DNA of 23,531 bases from Mycolicibacterium porcinum (GCA_001942045.1 MSTD01000069.1:1-23531); one strand, 5' to 3'. Shown: positions 14,435 to 22,042, counted from the stretch's first letter. Notes: a model not told the origin generated them from the letters alone. Made by a program: numbers and translations.

Positions 14435-14750
14435 GGGCGCGCCCAACCAGGAGCGGCTCGACGTCGCCAGCGAGACGTTTCGGATGTTGTCGGACCGCAC
14501 CCGGCTTCACCTGCTGTGGCTCCTGACCCAGGGCGAGGCCGATGTCACCGCACTGGCCGAGGCCACCGGAGGATCCCGCACCTCGATCAGCCAGCACCTG
14601 GCGAAACTCCGTTTCGCCCGCATGGTCGACACCCGCAAAGACGGACGCCGGGTCTACTACCGGCTGCGCGACGGGCACCTGAGCCGTCTGGTCCAAGAAG
14701 GGCTCAACCACGCCGACCACCGCGTCACCGGGGAACCGTCGCACCCCTGA
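14379..14750 (+). CDS. ArsR/SmtB-family metal-responsive repressor (KmtR-like)
   Basis: This 123-residue protein has an ArsR winged helix: VASETFRMLSDRTRLHLLWL, then VTALAEATGGSRTSISQHLA, then KDGRRVYYRLRDGH. It reads most like mycobacterial KmtR, whose nickel/cobalt site uses C-terminal His/Glu residues. Matching positions here are H100, H111, D113-H114 and H122, with Asp replacing the KmtR Glu. ATG 14379 is chosen because GGGAGGGAG (14366-14374) precedes it by 4 nt; an earlier GTG or ATG would add an unrelated basic stretch. It overlaps the MFS gene by 56 nt. It probably binds the 34-bp palindrome at 13115-13148 and releases it when metal binds. It ends 2 nt from the convergent histidine kinase gene. 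Confidence 0.92.
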   Translation: MAPQPGSPSSRPQDSLVHEGAPNQERLDVASETFRMLSDRTRLHLLWLLTQGEADVTALAEATGGSRTSISQHLAKLRFARMVDTRKDGRRVYYRLRDGHLSRLVQEGLNHADHRVTGEPSHP

Positions 14751-14752
14751 AC

Positions 14753-16150
14753 TCAGAACGGCGCGTCCTCCACGCGCGCCCGTCTCAGCGGCAGCCGCAA
14801 CAACAACCGCGCTCCGCCCAGCGGACTCTCCAGCAAAGCCGCTGTACCACCGTGCAATTCGGCCTGCTGGGCCACCAGAGCCAGGCCCAGACCGGACCCT
14901 GAACGCGACGCGGTCGAGCCCCGGGCGAACCGCTCGAACACCTCGGCCCGCTCCGCCTCGGGCACCCCGGAACCGTTGTCGTCGACCACGATCTGCACGT
15001 CGTCGGCCGAACTGACCGCGCTGAGCCGGATCTCGGTGGCGCCACCGTGTTTGACGGCGTTGGCGATGGCATTGTCGATCACCAGACGCAAGCCCGCCGG
15101 CATGCCGAGCATCAGCACCGTCGGCGAGGGCATCAGCGTCGCCCGCAAGCCCGGATAGGTGCGCAAGGCGTCGTGCGCCGCGCGGTCGAGCAGCTCGGTG
15201 ACATCCATCGGCACGAAGTCCTCGACCGTGGTCAACTCCCCCTGCGCCAACCGCTCCAGCGCGGTCAAGGTGCCCTCGATCCGACTCTGCGTGCGCAGCA
15301 CGTCCCCGATCACCTCCTGGCGCTGATCGGCGGTCATGTCCAAGGTGGACAGCACTTCCAGATTGGTGCGCATCGCCGTCAGCGGCGTGCGCAGCTCGTG
15401 AGAGGCCACCGCGGCGAAGTCGCGGGCCGACTCCAGTGCGGCCTTGGTGCGTTCCTGTTCGTTGCCGATGCGCGCCAGCATGCCCTCGACCGCCTCGGCG
15501 ATCTCCACTGCCTCGCGCACACCGCGCACCTGCACCTCGTCGGGCTTGGACTGGGCGTTGATGGCCCGCGCCTGCTGCGCCAGCAGCCGGAACGGCGTGA
15601 TCATCACCAGCGAGATCATCCAACCCACCACGATGGTGCTGCCGATGACACCGCCGCAGATCAGCAGCACGCGCAGGTGCAGCTCGTCGATCCGGCGCTG
15701 GGTCTCGGCCAGCGGCGCCCCGAGCGCGATGCTGGCCGGACCGGCGGTGAACGTGCGCACGCGGTACTCGACCCCGTCGATCGTGGTGTTGGCGTAACCG
15801 TTCTCCAGCTTGGGCAAGACGATGTCGCTGGGGACCGAGACACTGACACCGCCGATGTGTGCGGTGCGGACCAGGCCGCCGTCGTCGGGCATGGACTTGT
15901 CCGCCGCGCCCTGCTTCGTCGCGCTGAGCAGCGTGCTCACGTCGCCGAGACTGCTCAACGAATCGAGACGCCGGTCCAGCTGGCTGTACTGGTCGTTGGT
16001 GACGCCGAGCCACACCCAGGTCCCGAGCGTGATCACGGTGACCACCACCGACAGCGCACCGACGATGACGATGGTGCGCAGCGACAGCACCCGCATCACC
16101 GGCCGCAGCACCGGCCGCAACAGGTTGAGCACGCGCTCTTCGAGATTCAC
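14753..16150 (-). CDS. PrrB-like sensor histidine kinase without adjacent response regulator
   Basis: This protein has 465 residues from GTG 16150. Membrane helices at about 27-48 (TIVIVGALSVVVTVITLGTW) and about 165-190 (LLICGGVIGSTIVVGWMISL) bracket a periplasmic domain, and a HAMP region follows (TPFRLLAQQARAINA). The phosphoacceptor H251 lies in AAVASHELRTPLTAMRTNLE. The ATPase boxes are DNAIANAVKHGG (N), DDNGSGVP (G1) and SGSGLGLALVAQQAELHGG (G2). From the HAMP onward it reads nearly like M. tuberculosis PrrB (Rv0902c), including TNLEVLSTLD and LDRAAHDA. PrrB is normally co-transcribed with prrA, but no response regulator gene exists in this window. The frame is open far upstream (to 17491), but that overlaps clpC2 and is not coding. 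It is divergent from clpC2. Confidence 0.93.
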   Translation of the reverse strand: MNLEERVLNLLRPVLRPVMRVLSLRTIVIVGALSVVVTVITLGTWVWLGVTNDQYSQLDRRLDSLSSLGDVSTLLSATKQGAADKSMPDDGGLVRTAHIGGVSVSVPSDIVLPKLENGYANTTIDGVEYRVRTFTAGPASIALGAPLAETQRRIDELHLRVLLICGGVIGSTIVVGWMISLVMITPFRLLAQQARAINAQSKPDEVQVRGVREAVEIAEAVEGMLARIGNEQERTKAALESARDFAAVASHELRTPLTAMRTNLEVLSTLDMTADQRQEVIGDVLRTQSRIEGTLTALERLAQGELTTVEDFVPMDVTELLDRAAHDALRTYPGLRATLMPSPTVLMLGMPAGLRLVIDNAIANAVKHGGATEIRLSAVSSADDVQIVVDDNGSGVPEAERAEVFERFARGSTASRSGSGLGLALVAQQAELHGGTAALLESPLGGARLLLRLPLRRARVEDAPF

Positions 16151-16214
16151 CGGCGCTATCTTGCCCGATCCGCACGGGCGGATGCCCGGCGCTCCGGTCG
16201 CCGACGCCCGACCA

Positions 16215-16235
16215 TCGTCAACTTTTGGTTGACGA
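16215..16235. promoter_or_regulatory. clpC2 operator 1
   Basis: TCGTCAAC-TTTTG-GTTGACGA is a perfect 8-bp inverted repeat with a 5-nt spacer. It overlaps the clpC2 -35 (TTGACG, 16229-16234). Its centre is 28 bp from that of operator 2, under three helical turns. Confidence 0.78.
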
Positions 16236-16257
16236 CCCGCTATCGTCAACCTAGAGT
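16229..16257 (+). promoter_or_regulatory. clpC2 promoter (leaderless)
   Basis: TTGACG (16229-16234) and TAGAGT (16252-16257) are spaced by 17 nt. The -10 ends 7 nt before the clpC2 ATG at 16265, so transcription should start at the first codon. Both elements lie inside the two inverted repeats. Confidence 0.75.
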
Positions 16258-16262
16258 TGACG
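16244..16262. promoter_or_regulatory. clpC2 operator 2
   Basis: CGTCAAC-CTAGA-GTTGACG repeats the arm sequence of operator 1 with the same 5-nt spacer. It covers the -10 and ends 2 nt before the clpC2 start codon. Confidence 0.78.
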
Positions 16263-16264
16263 CC

Positions 16265-17008
16265 ATGACCAAGCCAGTCACCCTCACCAACCCCGTCCGC
16301 CTCGACGACCTCATCGGCGCGATCAAGAAGGCGCACACCGAACCCCTCGAGCAGTTGATCGACGCCGTGATCGCCGCAGATGCCCTCGGCGACATCGCCG
16401 ACCACCTCATCGGACATTTCGTCGACCAGGCCCGGCGCTCCGGCGCCTCCTGGACCGACATCGGCAAGGCCATGGGCGTCACCAAGCAGGCCGCCCAGAA
16501 ACGGTTCGTACCGAAGGTTCCCGATTTCGACCCGGCCACCCTCGACCCCAACGCCGGATTCGGCCGGTTCACCCCGCGCGCCCGCAACGTGGTCGTCGTC
16601 TCCCAGAACACCGCGCACGCGGCAGGCAACGCCGAGATCACGCCCGAGCACCTGTTGCTGGCACTGTTCGCCGAACCCGACGGCCTTGCCGCCAAACTCC
16701 TTGCGGGGCAAGGCATCACCGAGGAAGCGGCCCGAAATGCCATTACCCTGCCGCCGCGCGCCGACGAGGTCCCTGCCCTGATCCCGTTCAACGGGGGCGC
16801 CAAGAAGGCACTCGAACTGACCTTCCGCCAAGCACTTCGGCTCGGCCACAACTACATCGGCACCGAACACATCCTGCTCGCGCTGGCCGAGGCCGAAGAC
16901 GAGGACGGACCACTGCACCGCCTCGGCGCCGACCCGCAACGGTTCGAGACCGACCTGGCCGCCGCGCTGGCGCCGTTCATGGCCAAAGACCAGGCCGCCG
17001 AAGAATGA
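16265..17008 (+). CDS. clpC2: ClpC2: Clp N-domain protein without ATPase modules
   Basis: This 247-residue protein has two parts. Residues 1-95 contain a helix-turn-helix-like segment at 62-81 (SWTDIGKAMGVTKQAAQKRF). Residues about 100-240 form a double Clp N-domain repeat (FTPRARNVVVVSQNTA...ITPEHLLLALF and LTFRQALRLGHNYIGTEHIL...), as in ClpC1. There is no Walker A motif, so it is not an unfoldase. Length, layout and the following DUF1942-GNAT-zapE-ribD genes match M. tuberculosis Rv2667. Mycobacterial ClpC2 is reported to bind ClpC1-targeting cyclic peptides such as cyclomarin and to repress its own gene (from memory). Two palindromes in the leaderless promoter fit that autoregulation. The ATG at 16265 is fixed by the -10 at 16252-16257. 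Confidence 0.92.
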   Translation: MTKPVTLTNPVRLDDLIGAIKKAHTEPLEQLIDAVIAADALGDIADHLIGHFVDQARRSGASWTDIGKAMGVTKQAAQKRFVPKVPDFDPATLDPNAGFGRFTPRARNVVVVSQNTAHAAGNAEITPEHLLLALFAEPDGLAAKLLAGQGITEEAARNAITLPPRADEVPALIPFNGGAKKALELTFRQALRLGHNYIGTEHILLALAEAEDEDGPLHRLGADPQRFETDLAAALAPFMAKDQAAEE

Positions 17009-17047
17009 GCCGGGAATGAAAGCGGCCGGCCATCCGTAGAACCAACC

Positions 17048-17473
17048 GTGATACTCAACGACGCCGCACGCGAACTGATCGGCGCAGGGGCCGACGCCAC
17101 GCTGGTCACGCTGAACCCGGACGGCAGCCCACAGGTCACGCTGGTCTGGGTGGCGTTGCAGTCCACCCCCGACGGCGATGAACTCGTCACGGCCCACCTG
17201 TCCGAACACAAGAAGATCCGCAATGTACGCCGCGATCCCCGGGTCGCGGTGACGATCATCGACCCGGGTCGGGTGGGTGAGGCGATGCGCCCCTATCTGG
17301 CGATCACCGGCACCGCCCGCATCGTCGAAGGCGGCGCACCGGAACTCCTCAAGGAACTGGCCCAGACCCTGGCCGCTCCCGACGTTCCGTTCCCGCCGAA
17401 GGACGCGCCGCCGGGGTGGCTCACCCGGATCCGGATCGACAAGGTCGGCGGCGTCGGCCCCTGGGTGTCCTGA
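17048..17473 (+). CDS. PPOX-class, probably F420-dependent oxidoreductase (FDOR-B-like)
   Basis: This 141-residue split-barrel flavin/F420-binding protein contains TLVTLNPDGSPQVTLVWVAL, then DELVTAHLSEHKKIRNVRRD, then PRVAVTIIDPG, the usual order for the pyridoxamine-phosphate-oxidase-like family. Small actinobacterial members of this type mostly use coenzyme F420; members such as Rv1155 and Rv2991 are the comparison. Substrate is unknown. The GTG at 17048 lies 39 bp after clpC2, with no clear Shine-Dalgarno and TAGAAC 5 nt upstream, so it may have its own start or be read through from clpC2. Confidence 0.88.
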   Translation: MILNDAARELIGAGADATLVTLNPDGSPQVTLVWVALQSTPDGDELVTAHLSEHKKIRNVRRDPRVAVTIIDPGRVGEAMRPYLAITGTARIVEGGAPELLKELAQTLAAPDVPFPPKDAPPGWLTRIRIDKVGGVGPWVS

Positions 17474-17509
17474 CCCATCCGGCTGTAACACGTTTCACTC
17501 TGTGCGATC

Positions 17510-18055
17510 ATGCCTGGCATGCCTCGCTGGTTTGCGCTCATGTTCACGGCCATGGTGGTGGCTGTCACCGCCCTCGTGGCCCCGCCGGCGGCCTCGGCCG
17601 ACGAAGGCACACCCATCGGCAACATCGGCGACACGCTGCGGGTCCAGACCGCCAACGGCATCATCGCCGACGTCACCGTGCACGACGTGCTCGCCAGCGA
17701 CGTCCCGCCCGGCTGGGGCTGGAACGGCTCTCCGCGGTGGCGCGCTCAGGGCGGCCCGTGGCGGGTCCCCATCACAGTGACCACCATCCAGGCGCCCAAC
17801 CCGTACGCGATGGCGCTGGCGTTCACGTTCAACGGCGTCACCCCGTACGCGGACGCCTACGCGCCCAAGCACACCGACGCGCCCAACCGGCTCGAAGAGG
17901 CGCTACGCAACGCGCCCCCCGGCGCCACCGTCAACGGCGACGTCTACTGGGACGTCTACCGCGCGCTGGTCACCAACGTGGTGCTGACCGACACCAAGTC
18001 GGGCAAACACCTGGCGCAGTGGAATCTGTGGCAGCCGGGCGCGCCCCTGCCTTGA
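17510..18055 (+). CDS. Secreted DUF1942 / MPT63-like protein
   Basis: This 181-residue protein has a classic signal peptide: MPGMPRWF, a hydrophobic core ALMFTAMVVAVTALVAPPA, and probable cleavage after A30 (AASA|DEGT). The mature part resembles the MPT63 immunoglobulin-like beta fold: IGDTLRVQTANGIIADVTVH, PITVTTIQA, GDVYWDVYR and KHLAQWNLW. It corresponds by gene order to M. tuberculosis Rv2668. Function is unknown; MPT63-type proteins are abundant secreted antigens. There are two candidate starts (17510 and 17519), and the first is used here. The stop TGA overlaps the next gene's ATG (TGATG), so translation of the two is probably coupled. Confidence 0.87.
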   Translation: MPGMPRWFALMFTAMVVAVTALVAPPAASADEGTPIGNIGDTLRVQTANGIIADVTVHDVLASDVPPGWGWNGSPRWRAQGGPWRVPITVTTIQAPNPYAMALAFTFNGVTPYADAYAPKHTDAPNRLEEALRNAPPGATVNGDVYWDVYRALVTNVVLTDTKSGKHLAQWNLWQPGAPLP

Positions 18056-18573
18056 TGGTCACCCCGGCCACGGCAGCCGACATCCCCGAGGTCGCCGCCG
18101 TCGCGGCCGCCACCTTTCCGCTCGCCTGTCCCCCATCGGTGACGCCTGACAACGTCGCCGCCTTCATCGCCGAGAACCTGTCCGAGGAACGCTTCGGCGA
18201 GTACCTCGCCGACCCGAAGCGGATCGTGCTGGTGGCGCGGCAGGACTCAATATCGGGATACGCCATGCTGATTCACGGTGTGCCCGACGACGACTCCGTC
18301 CAGCGTGCGGTGGCGGTGCGGCCCGCGCTGGAACTGTCGAAGATCTATGTGCTGCCCGATCACCACGGCGCCGGCGTGGCCCAGGCCCTGATGACCGCGG
18401 CCCTGGACGCCGGGGCGCGATCCGGCGCGAAGTGCGTGTGGCTGGGCGTCAATCAACTGAACGAACGCGCCCAGCGCTTCTACGGCAAGAACGGCTTCAC
18501 CGTCAGCGGCACCAAGACCTTCCGGCTCGGAACCCGTGTCGAGAACGACTACGTGATGGTCCGTCCGCTCTAG
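18055..18573 (+). CDS. GNAT-family N-acetyltransferase
   Basis: This 172-residue protein has the GNAT fold. N-terminal TPATAADIPEVAAVAAATF is typical of the first strand and helix. LELSKIYVLPDHHGAGVAQA holds the beta4 strand and the acetyl-CoA pyrophosphate loop (H-H-G-A-G-V-A). WLGVNQLNERAQRFYGKNGF is the standard C-terminal motif B. It corresponds by order to Rv2669. The acceptor substrate is unknown. ATG 18055 overlaps the upstream stop by one base. Its TAG stop shares the palindrome CTAG with the convergent zapE stop. Confidence 0.9.
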   Translation: MVTPATAADIPEVAAVAAATFPLACPPSVTPDNVAAFIAENLSEERFGEYLADPKRIVLVARQDSISGYAMLIHGVPDDDSVQRAVAVRPALELSKIYVLPDHHGAGVAQALMTAALDAGARSGAKCVWLGVNQLNERAQRFYGKNGFTVSGTKTFRLGTRVENDYVMVRPL

Positions 18574-19607
18574 GCGGTTTTCTGGGCCGCGGCGGTCAGC
18601 GCCAGTAGCCGCGAGGTGGCCCGCAGGTACTTCTTCCGGAAGCCACCGGCCACCATCTCCGGGCTGAAAATGGTGTCCAGCTTGGTGCCGGATGCCAGCA
18701 CCGGGATACCCGCGTCGTACAGGCGGTCGGTCAACGCCACGAGCCGCAGCGCCACACTCTGATCCTCGATCGGGTGCACCCCGGTGATGAACACCTCGGT
18801 CACCCCTTCGATCAATGCGTGATAGCGCGACGGGTGCATGGTGGCCAGGTGCGCACACAGCCCGTCGAAATCGTCGAGGGTCGCGCCGGTGACGCCCTCG
18901 GCCCGCTGCGCCACCTCGTCGTCCGACAACGGCTCGGGGGCCGGCGGCAGGTCGCGATGCCGGTAGTCGGGTCCCTCGATCCGCACCGTGGTGAAAATCT
19001 GGGCCAGCGTGTTGATCTCCCGCAAGAAGTCCTGGGCGGCGAACCGGCCCTCGCCCAGCTGTTCGGGCAGGGTGTTCGAGGTGGCCGCGATCGACACCCC
19101 GCGCTCCACCAACGCCGAGAGCAGCCGGGAGATCAGCGTCGTGTTGCCCGGGTCGTCGAGCTCGAACTCGTCGATGCACACCACCGAGTACTCCGACAGC
19201 AGGTCGATGCACTCGTTGTAGCCGAATACGCCGGCCAGCTGAGTCAGCTCGCCGAACGTGGCGAACGCTGTCGGCGCATCCCCCTTCGACAGCGTGTAAT
19301 ACGTCGAGGCCAACAAGTGGGTCTTGCCGACGCCGAACCCGCCGTCCAGGTACAGCCCGACCCCGGGCAGCACCTCGCGCTTGCCGAACAGCTTCTTCTT
19401 GCCCGCCCGTCGAATCGCGGCCTGCTCACAGAAGCTGCGGCAGGACTCCACCGCGGCAGCCTGCGACGGTTCGGCGGGATCCGGGCGGTAGCTGTCGAAG
19501 CTGACGTCGGCGAACGTCGGCGGCGGGATCAGCTGTGCAACCAGCCGCTCCGGCGTGACAGTGGGATGACGATCGGCGAGATGAGCGACGCCGCTGGACC
19601 CGTGCAT
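18570..19607 (-). CDS. zapE: ZapE/AFG1-family ATPase
   Basis: This 345-residue P-loop ATPase of the AFG1/LACE1/ZapE family has Walker A at 89-96 (GGFGVGKT), Walker B with D146-E147 (VVCIDEFEL), LISRLLSALVERGVSIAATS (sensor 1) and a C-terminal part with LVALTDRLYDAGIPVLASG, characteristic of the family. In E. coli, ZapE acts at the division ring; the mitochondrial members assist turnover of respiratory proteins. The mycobacterial role is not settled. It corresponds by position to Rv2670c. The ATG at 19607 has TACGCT (19619-19614) 6 nt upstream, suggesting a leaderless mRNA. Only 34 bp separate it from the divergent ribD start. Confidence 0.93.
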   Translation of the reverse strand: MHGSSGVAHLADRHPTVTPERLVAQLIPPPTFADVSFDSYRPDPAEPSQAAAVESCRSFCEQAAIRRAGKKKLFGKREVLPGVGLYLDGGFGVGKTHLLASTYYTLSKGDAPTAFATFGELTQLAGVFGYNECIDLLSEYSVVCIDEFELDDPGNTTLISRLLSALVERGVSIAATSNTLPEQLGEGRFAAQDFLREINTLAQIFTTVRIEGPDYRHRDLPPAPEPLSDDEVAQRAEGVTGATLDDFDGLCAHLATMHPSRYHALIEGVTEVFITGVHPIEDQSVALRLVALTDRLYDAGIPVLASGTKLDTIFSPEMVAGGFRKKYLRATSRLLALTAAAQKTA

Positions 19608-19613
19608 TCAGGC

Positions 19614-19619
19614 AGCGTA
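19614..19619 (-). promoter_or_regulatory. -10 box of leaderless zapE
   Basis: TACGCT on the minus strand fits TANNNT and ends 6 nt before the zapE ATG. It lies within the 34-bp gap to ribD, so the two divergent promoters must overlap. Confidence 0.45.
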
Positions 19620-19641
19620 ACGACGTGCTCCAATTCAGTTC

Positions 19642-20412
19642 ATGTCCGATGACACCGCCGGGACTGACCTGACCGTGCTGGGAAACGTCGACAACATCGC
19701 CGACGGCCAGCTGGCCGACTACTACACATATCCCGATGACCTGCAGAGATGTTGGGTGCGGGGCAACATGATCAGCAGCCTGGACGGCGGTGCCACCGAG
19801 GACGGCAAGTCCGGTGGGCTGGGCAGCCCGGGCGACCGGGCTGTGTTCAATCTCATGCGGCAGGCCGCCGACGTCATCCTGATGGGCGCGGCAACGGTGC
19901 GGATCGAGAACTACTCCGGCGTGCAGCTGTCGGTCGCGCAACGGCAGCAACGCCAGCGTCGTGGACAGGCCGAGGTGCCGCCGATCGCCGTCATCACCGC
20001 ATCGGCCGAGCTCGACCACGACGCCAAGTTCTTCACCCGCACCGAGGTGGCGCCCCTGATCCTCACCGCCACCAAGACCGTCGCCGACGCACGGCACCGG
20101 TTGGGCATGGTCGCCGAGGTGCTCGACGCCTCGGGCGCGGACCCCACCCGCGTCGACCCGGCCGTGGCATTGCGAATCCTGGCCGAGCGAAAGCTCTTCC
20201 GGGTGCTGACCGAGGGCGGCCCGTCGCTGCTGAGCCTGCTCATCGAGAACGACCTGCTGGACGAGCTGTGCCTAACCGTGGCGCCGATTCTGGTCGGCGG
20301 GGTGGCCCGGCGCATCGCCACCGGTCCGGGCCACGCCCACACCCGGATGCGGCCGTCACACCTGCTCACCGACGACGAGGGCTACCTCTACACACGCTAC
20401 GTCCGCGGGTAG
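19642..20412 (+). CDS. ribD: RibD C-terminal-domain (DHFR-like) reductase, Rv2671 type
   Basis: This 256-residue protein consists only of the reductase half of RibD; the zinc deaminase half is absent. Family features are WVRGNMISSLDGGATEDGKS, LMRQAADVILMGAATVRIE, VLTEGGPSLLSLLIENDLLD and LTVAPILVGG. It corresponds by position to M. tuberculosis Rv2671, annotated ribD. Rv2671 is reported to act as an alternative dihydrofolate reductase and to affect para-aminosalicylic acid susceptibility (from memory). NADPH binding is expected. The true substrate may therefore be a pteridine or a riboflavin precursor. The ATG at 19642 has no obvious Shine-Dalgarno, and its upstream region is shared with the divergent zapE gene. 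Confidence 0.9.
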   Translation: MSDDTAGTDLTVLGNVDNIADGQLADYYTYPDDLQRCWVRGNMISSLDGGATEDGKSGGLGSPGDRAVFNLMRQAADVILMGAATVRIENYSGVQLSVAQRQQRQRRGQAEVPPIAVITASAELDHDAKFFTRTEVAPLILTATKTVADARHRLGMVAEVLDASGADPTRVDPAVALRILAERKLFRVLTEGGPSLLSLLIENDLLDELCLTVAPILVGGVARRIATGPGHAHTRMRPSHLLTDDEGYLYTRYVRG

Positions 20413-20427
20413 TGCAGAACGTGTCGC

Positions 20428-20433
20428 TACTGT
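20428..20433 (+). promoter_or_regulatory. -10 box deciding the start of the Rv2672-like lipoprotein gene
   Basis: TACTGT fits TANNNT and ends 7 nt before ATG 20441. It overlaps the alternative GTG at 20432, so that earlier codon would not be in the transcript if this is the promoter. Confidence 0.5.
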
Positions 20434-20440
20434 GGTCGGC

Positions 20441-22018
20441 ATGCGTCATCAGCTGGTGAAAGCCCTGAGGAGATCGGCGGTCGCCGCGCCCGTCCTGTCG
20501 TTAATGCTCACCGCCTGCTCACCGCTGTTCGCCGCAGATCCGCGCTACGCCACCGACTCCGGCGCTCACCCGCAGGGACAGCCCGAGACCACCTCGGCCG
20601 CCCCGCCCGGTCCACCCGGCATCGAAGCCCCCAAGAACGACCTGTCCTGGCGGGACTGCACCCCCCGCCTGTTCAACGGCGCCGGGGTCCAGCCGCCCGC
20701 CGACGTCACGCTGGAATGCGCGAGCTACGACGCCGACCTCGACTCGATCAACGGGGCCACCGGCACGATCAGCATCGGCGTGGTACGGGCCCGCTCGACG
20801 CAGACCCCGCCCGACGCGGGCCCGCTGGTGATGACCACCGGATCCGACATCCCGACGTCGGTGCAACTGCCGTCCTGGTTGGCGCGTTCGGGAACCGACA
20901 TCCTCAAGTCCCATCCCATCGTCGCCGTGGACCGGCGCGGCATGGGCATGTCCGGCGCACTCGACTGCCGTGACGTCTACGACCGCCAGGAAATGCTGGA
21001 CCAGACCCAGTTTCAGGCCGGCGATGATCCGGTGGCCAACCTCGGCGCGGTCACCATGACCGCCACCACCAGTTGCACCGACACCATCGCCCCGGGCGAC
21101 TCGGCCTACGACAACGCGCACGCGGCCGAAGATCTGGAGCGGCTGCGCAGCACCTGGGACGTGCCGTCCCTGGCGCTCGTGGGCATCGGCAACGGCGCTC
21201 AGGTGGCCCTGGCCTACGCCGGTTCGCACCCCAACAAGGTGTCGCGACTGGTCCTGGACTCCCCGTTGCCGCTGGCGATCGGTGCCGAGGCGGCCGCCGA
21301 GCAACGCGTCAAAGGCCAGCAGGCCGCGCTCGACGCGTTCGCCGCGCAATGTGTGGCCACCAACTGCCCGCTGGCTCCCGACCCGAAGGGCGCCGTCGAC
21401 GCGCTGCTGGCCGACGCGCGCGCCGGCCGCGGCCCCGGCGGGGCCTCGGTGGCCACCCTGACCGACGCGATCGTCACCGGAATGGGCTTCCCCCAAGGCG
21501 ACCGGATCGCCGCGACCAACAACCTGGGGACCGCCCTGGCCGCGGCTCGCGCCGGTGATGCCGGCCCGATCTCTGCCCTGATCACCCAGGCCGACGGCCT
21601 GCGCCAGACCGACGGCCAGTTCGTCAATTCCTGCAGCGACGCGCTGAACCGCCCGACCCCCGACCGCGTCCGCGAACTGGTGGTCGCCTGGGGCAAGCTC
21701 TACCCCCAGTTCGGCGCCGTCGGTGCGCTGAACCTCGTCAAATGCCTCAACTGGCCCAGTGGCACGGCACCGAAAGACCCGCAGAACCTCAAGATCCCGG
21801 TGCTGCTGCTCGGGGTACGCAACGACCCGATCGTCGGCAGCGAAGGCGTCGCGGCCGTCGCCGCCACCATCATCAATGCCGGCGCCAACAACCGCCGGGT
21901 GATGTGGCAGGGCATCGGGCACGGCGCCAGCATCTACACCGCGTGCGCGCTGCCCCCGCTGACGGGCTACCTCGACAGCGGCAAACTGCCCGAGACCGAC
22001 ACGTACTGTCCCGCCTGA
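20441..22018 (+). CDS. Lipoprotein with alpha/beta-hydrolase (TAP-like) fold lacking the nucleophile Ser
   Basis: This 525-residue exported protein has a lipobox L-T-A-C26 after RRSAVAAPVLSLM, so it should be anchored outside the membrane. The fold is that of the tripeptidyl-peptidase-like secreted hydrolases (Rv2672 by position; Rv2223c/CaeA-type relatives): VAVDRRGMGMSGALDC, HAAEDLERLRSTWDVP, then the nucleophile elbow, then VSRLVLDSP, and a C-terminal TAP-like domain. The elbow, normally G-x-S-x-G, reads G248-I-G250-N-G252, so the serine is absent. The partner residues look kept: D462 (RNDPIVG) and H494 (GIGHGAS). ATG 20441 is chosen over GTG 20432 because of the -10 at 20428-20433. It may be a non-catalytic binding protein, or use another residue. 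Confidence 0.88.
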   Translation: MRHQLVKALRRSAVAAPVLSLMLTACSPLFAADPRYATDSGAHPQGQPETTSAAPPGPPGIEAPKNDLSWRDCTPRLFNGAGVQPPADVTLECASYDADLDSINGATGTISIGVVRARSTQTPPDAGPLVMTTGSDIPTSVQLPSWLARSGTDILKSHPIVAVDRRGMGMSGALDCRDVYDRQEMLDQTQFQAGDDPVANLGAVTMTATTSCTDTIAPGDSAYDNAHAAEDLERLRSTWDVPSLALVGIGNGAQVALAYAGSHPNKVSRLVLDSPLPLAIGAEAAAEQRVKGQQAALDAFAAQCVATNCPLAPDPKGAVDALLADARAGRGPGGASVATLTDAIVTGMGFPQGDRIAATNNLGTALAAARAGDAGPISALITQADGLRQTDGQFVNSCSDALNRPTPDRVRELVVAWGKLYPQFGAVGALNLVKCLNWPSGTAPKDPQNLKIPVLLLGVRNDPIVGSEGVAAVAATIINAGANNRRVMWQGIGHGASIYTACALPPLTGYLDSGKLPETDTYCPA

Positions 22019-22042
22019 CGCCGGGCCTGATCGGCGGCGGTA

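Noticed and set aside
15047..16264. Long plus-strand frame running into clpC2
   Set aside because: It is antisense to the histidine kinase, with His/Gln/Arg-rich low-information residues; ClpC2 starts at 16265 from promoter and family evidence.
16151..17491. Extension of the PrrB-like kinase frame by about 450 codons
   Set aside because: The extension is the reverse strand of clpC2 and the PPOX gene, both clearly coding; PrrB homologues begin near residue VNLEERVLNLL.
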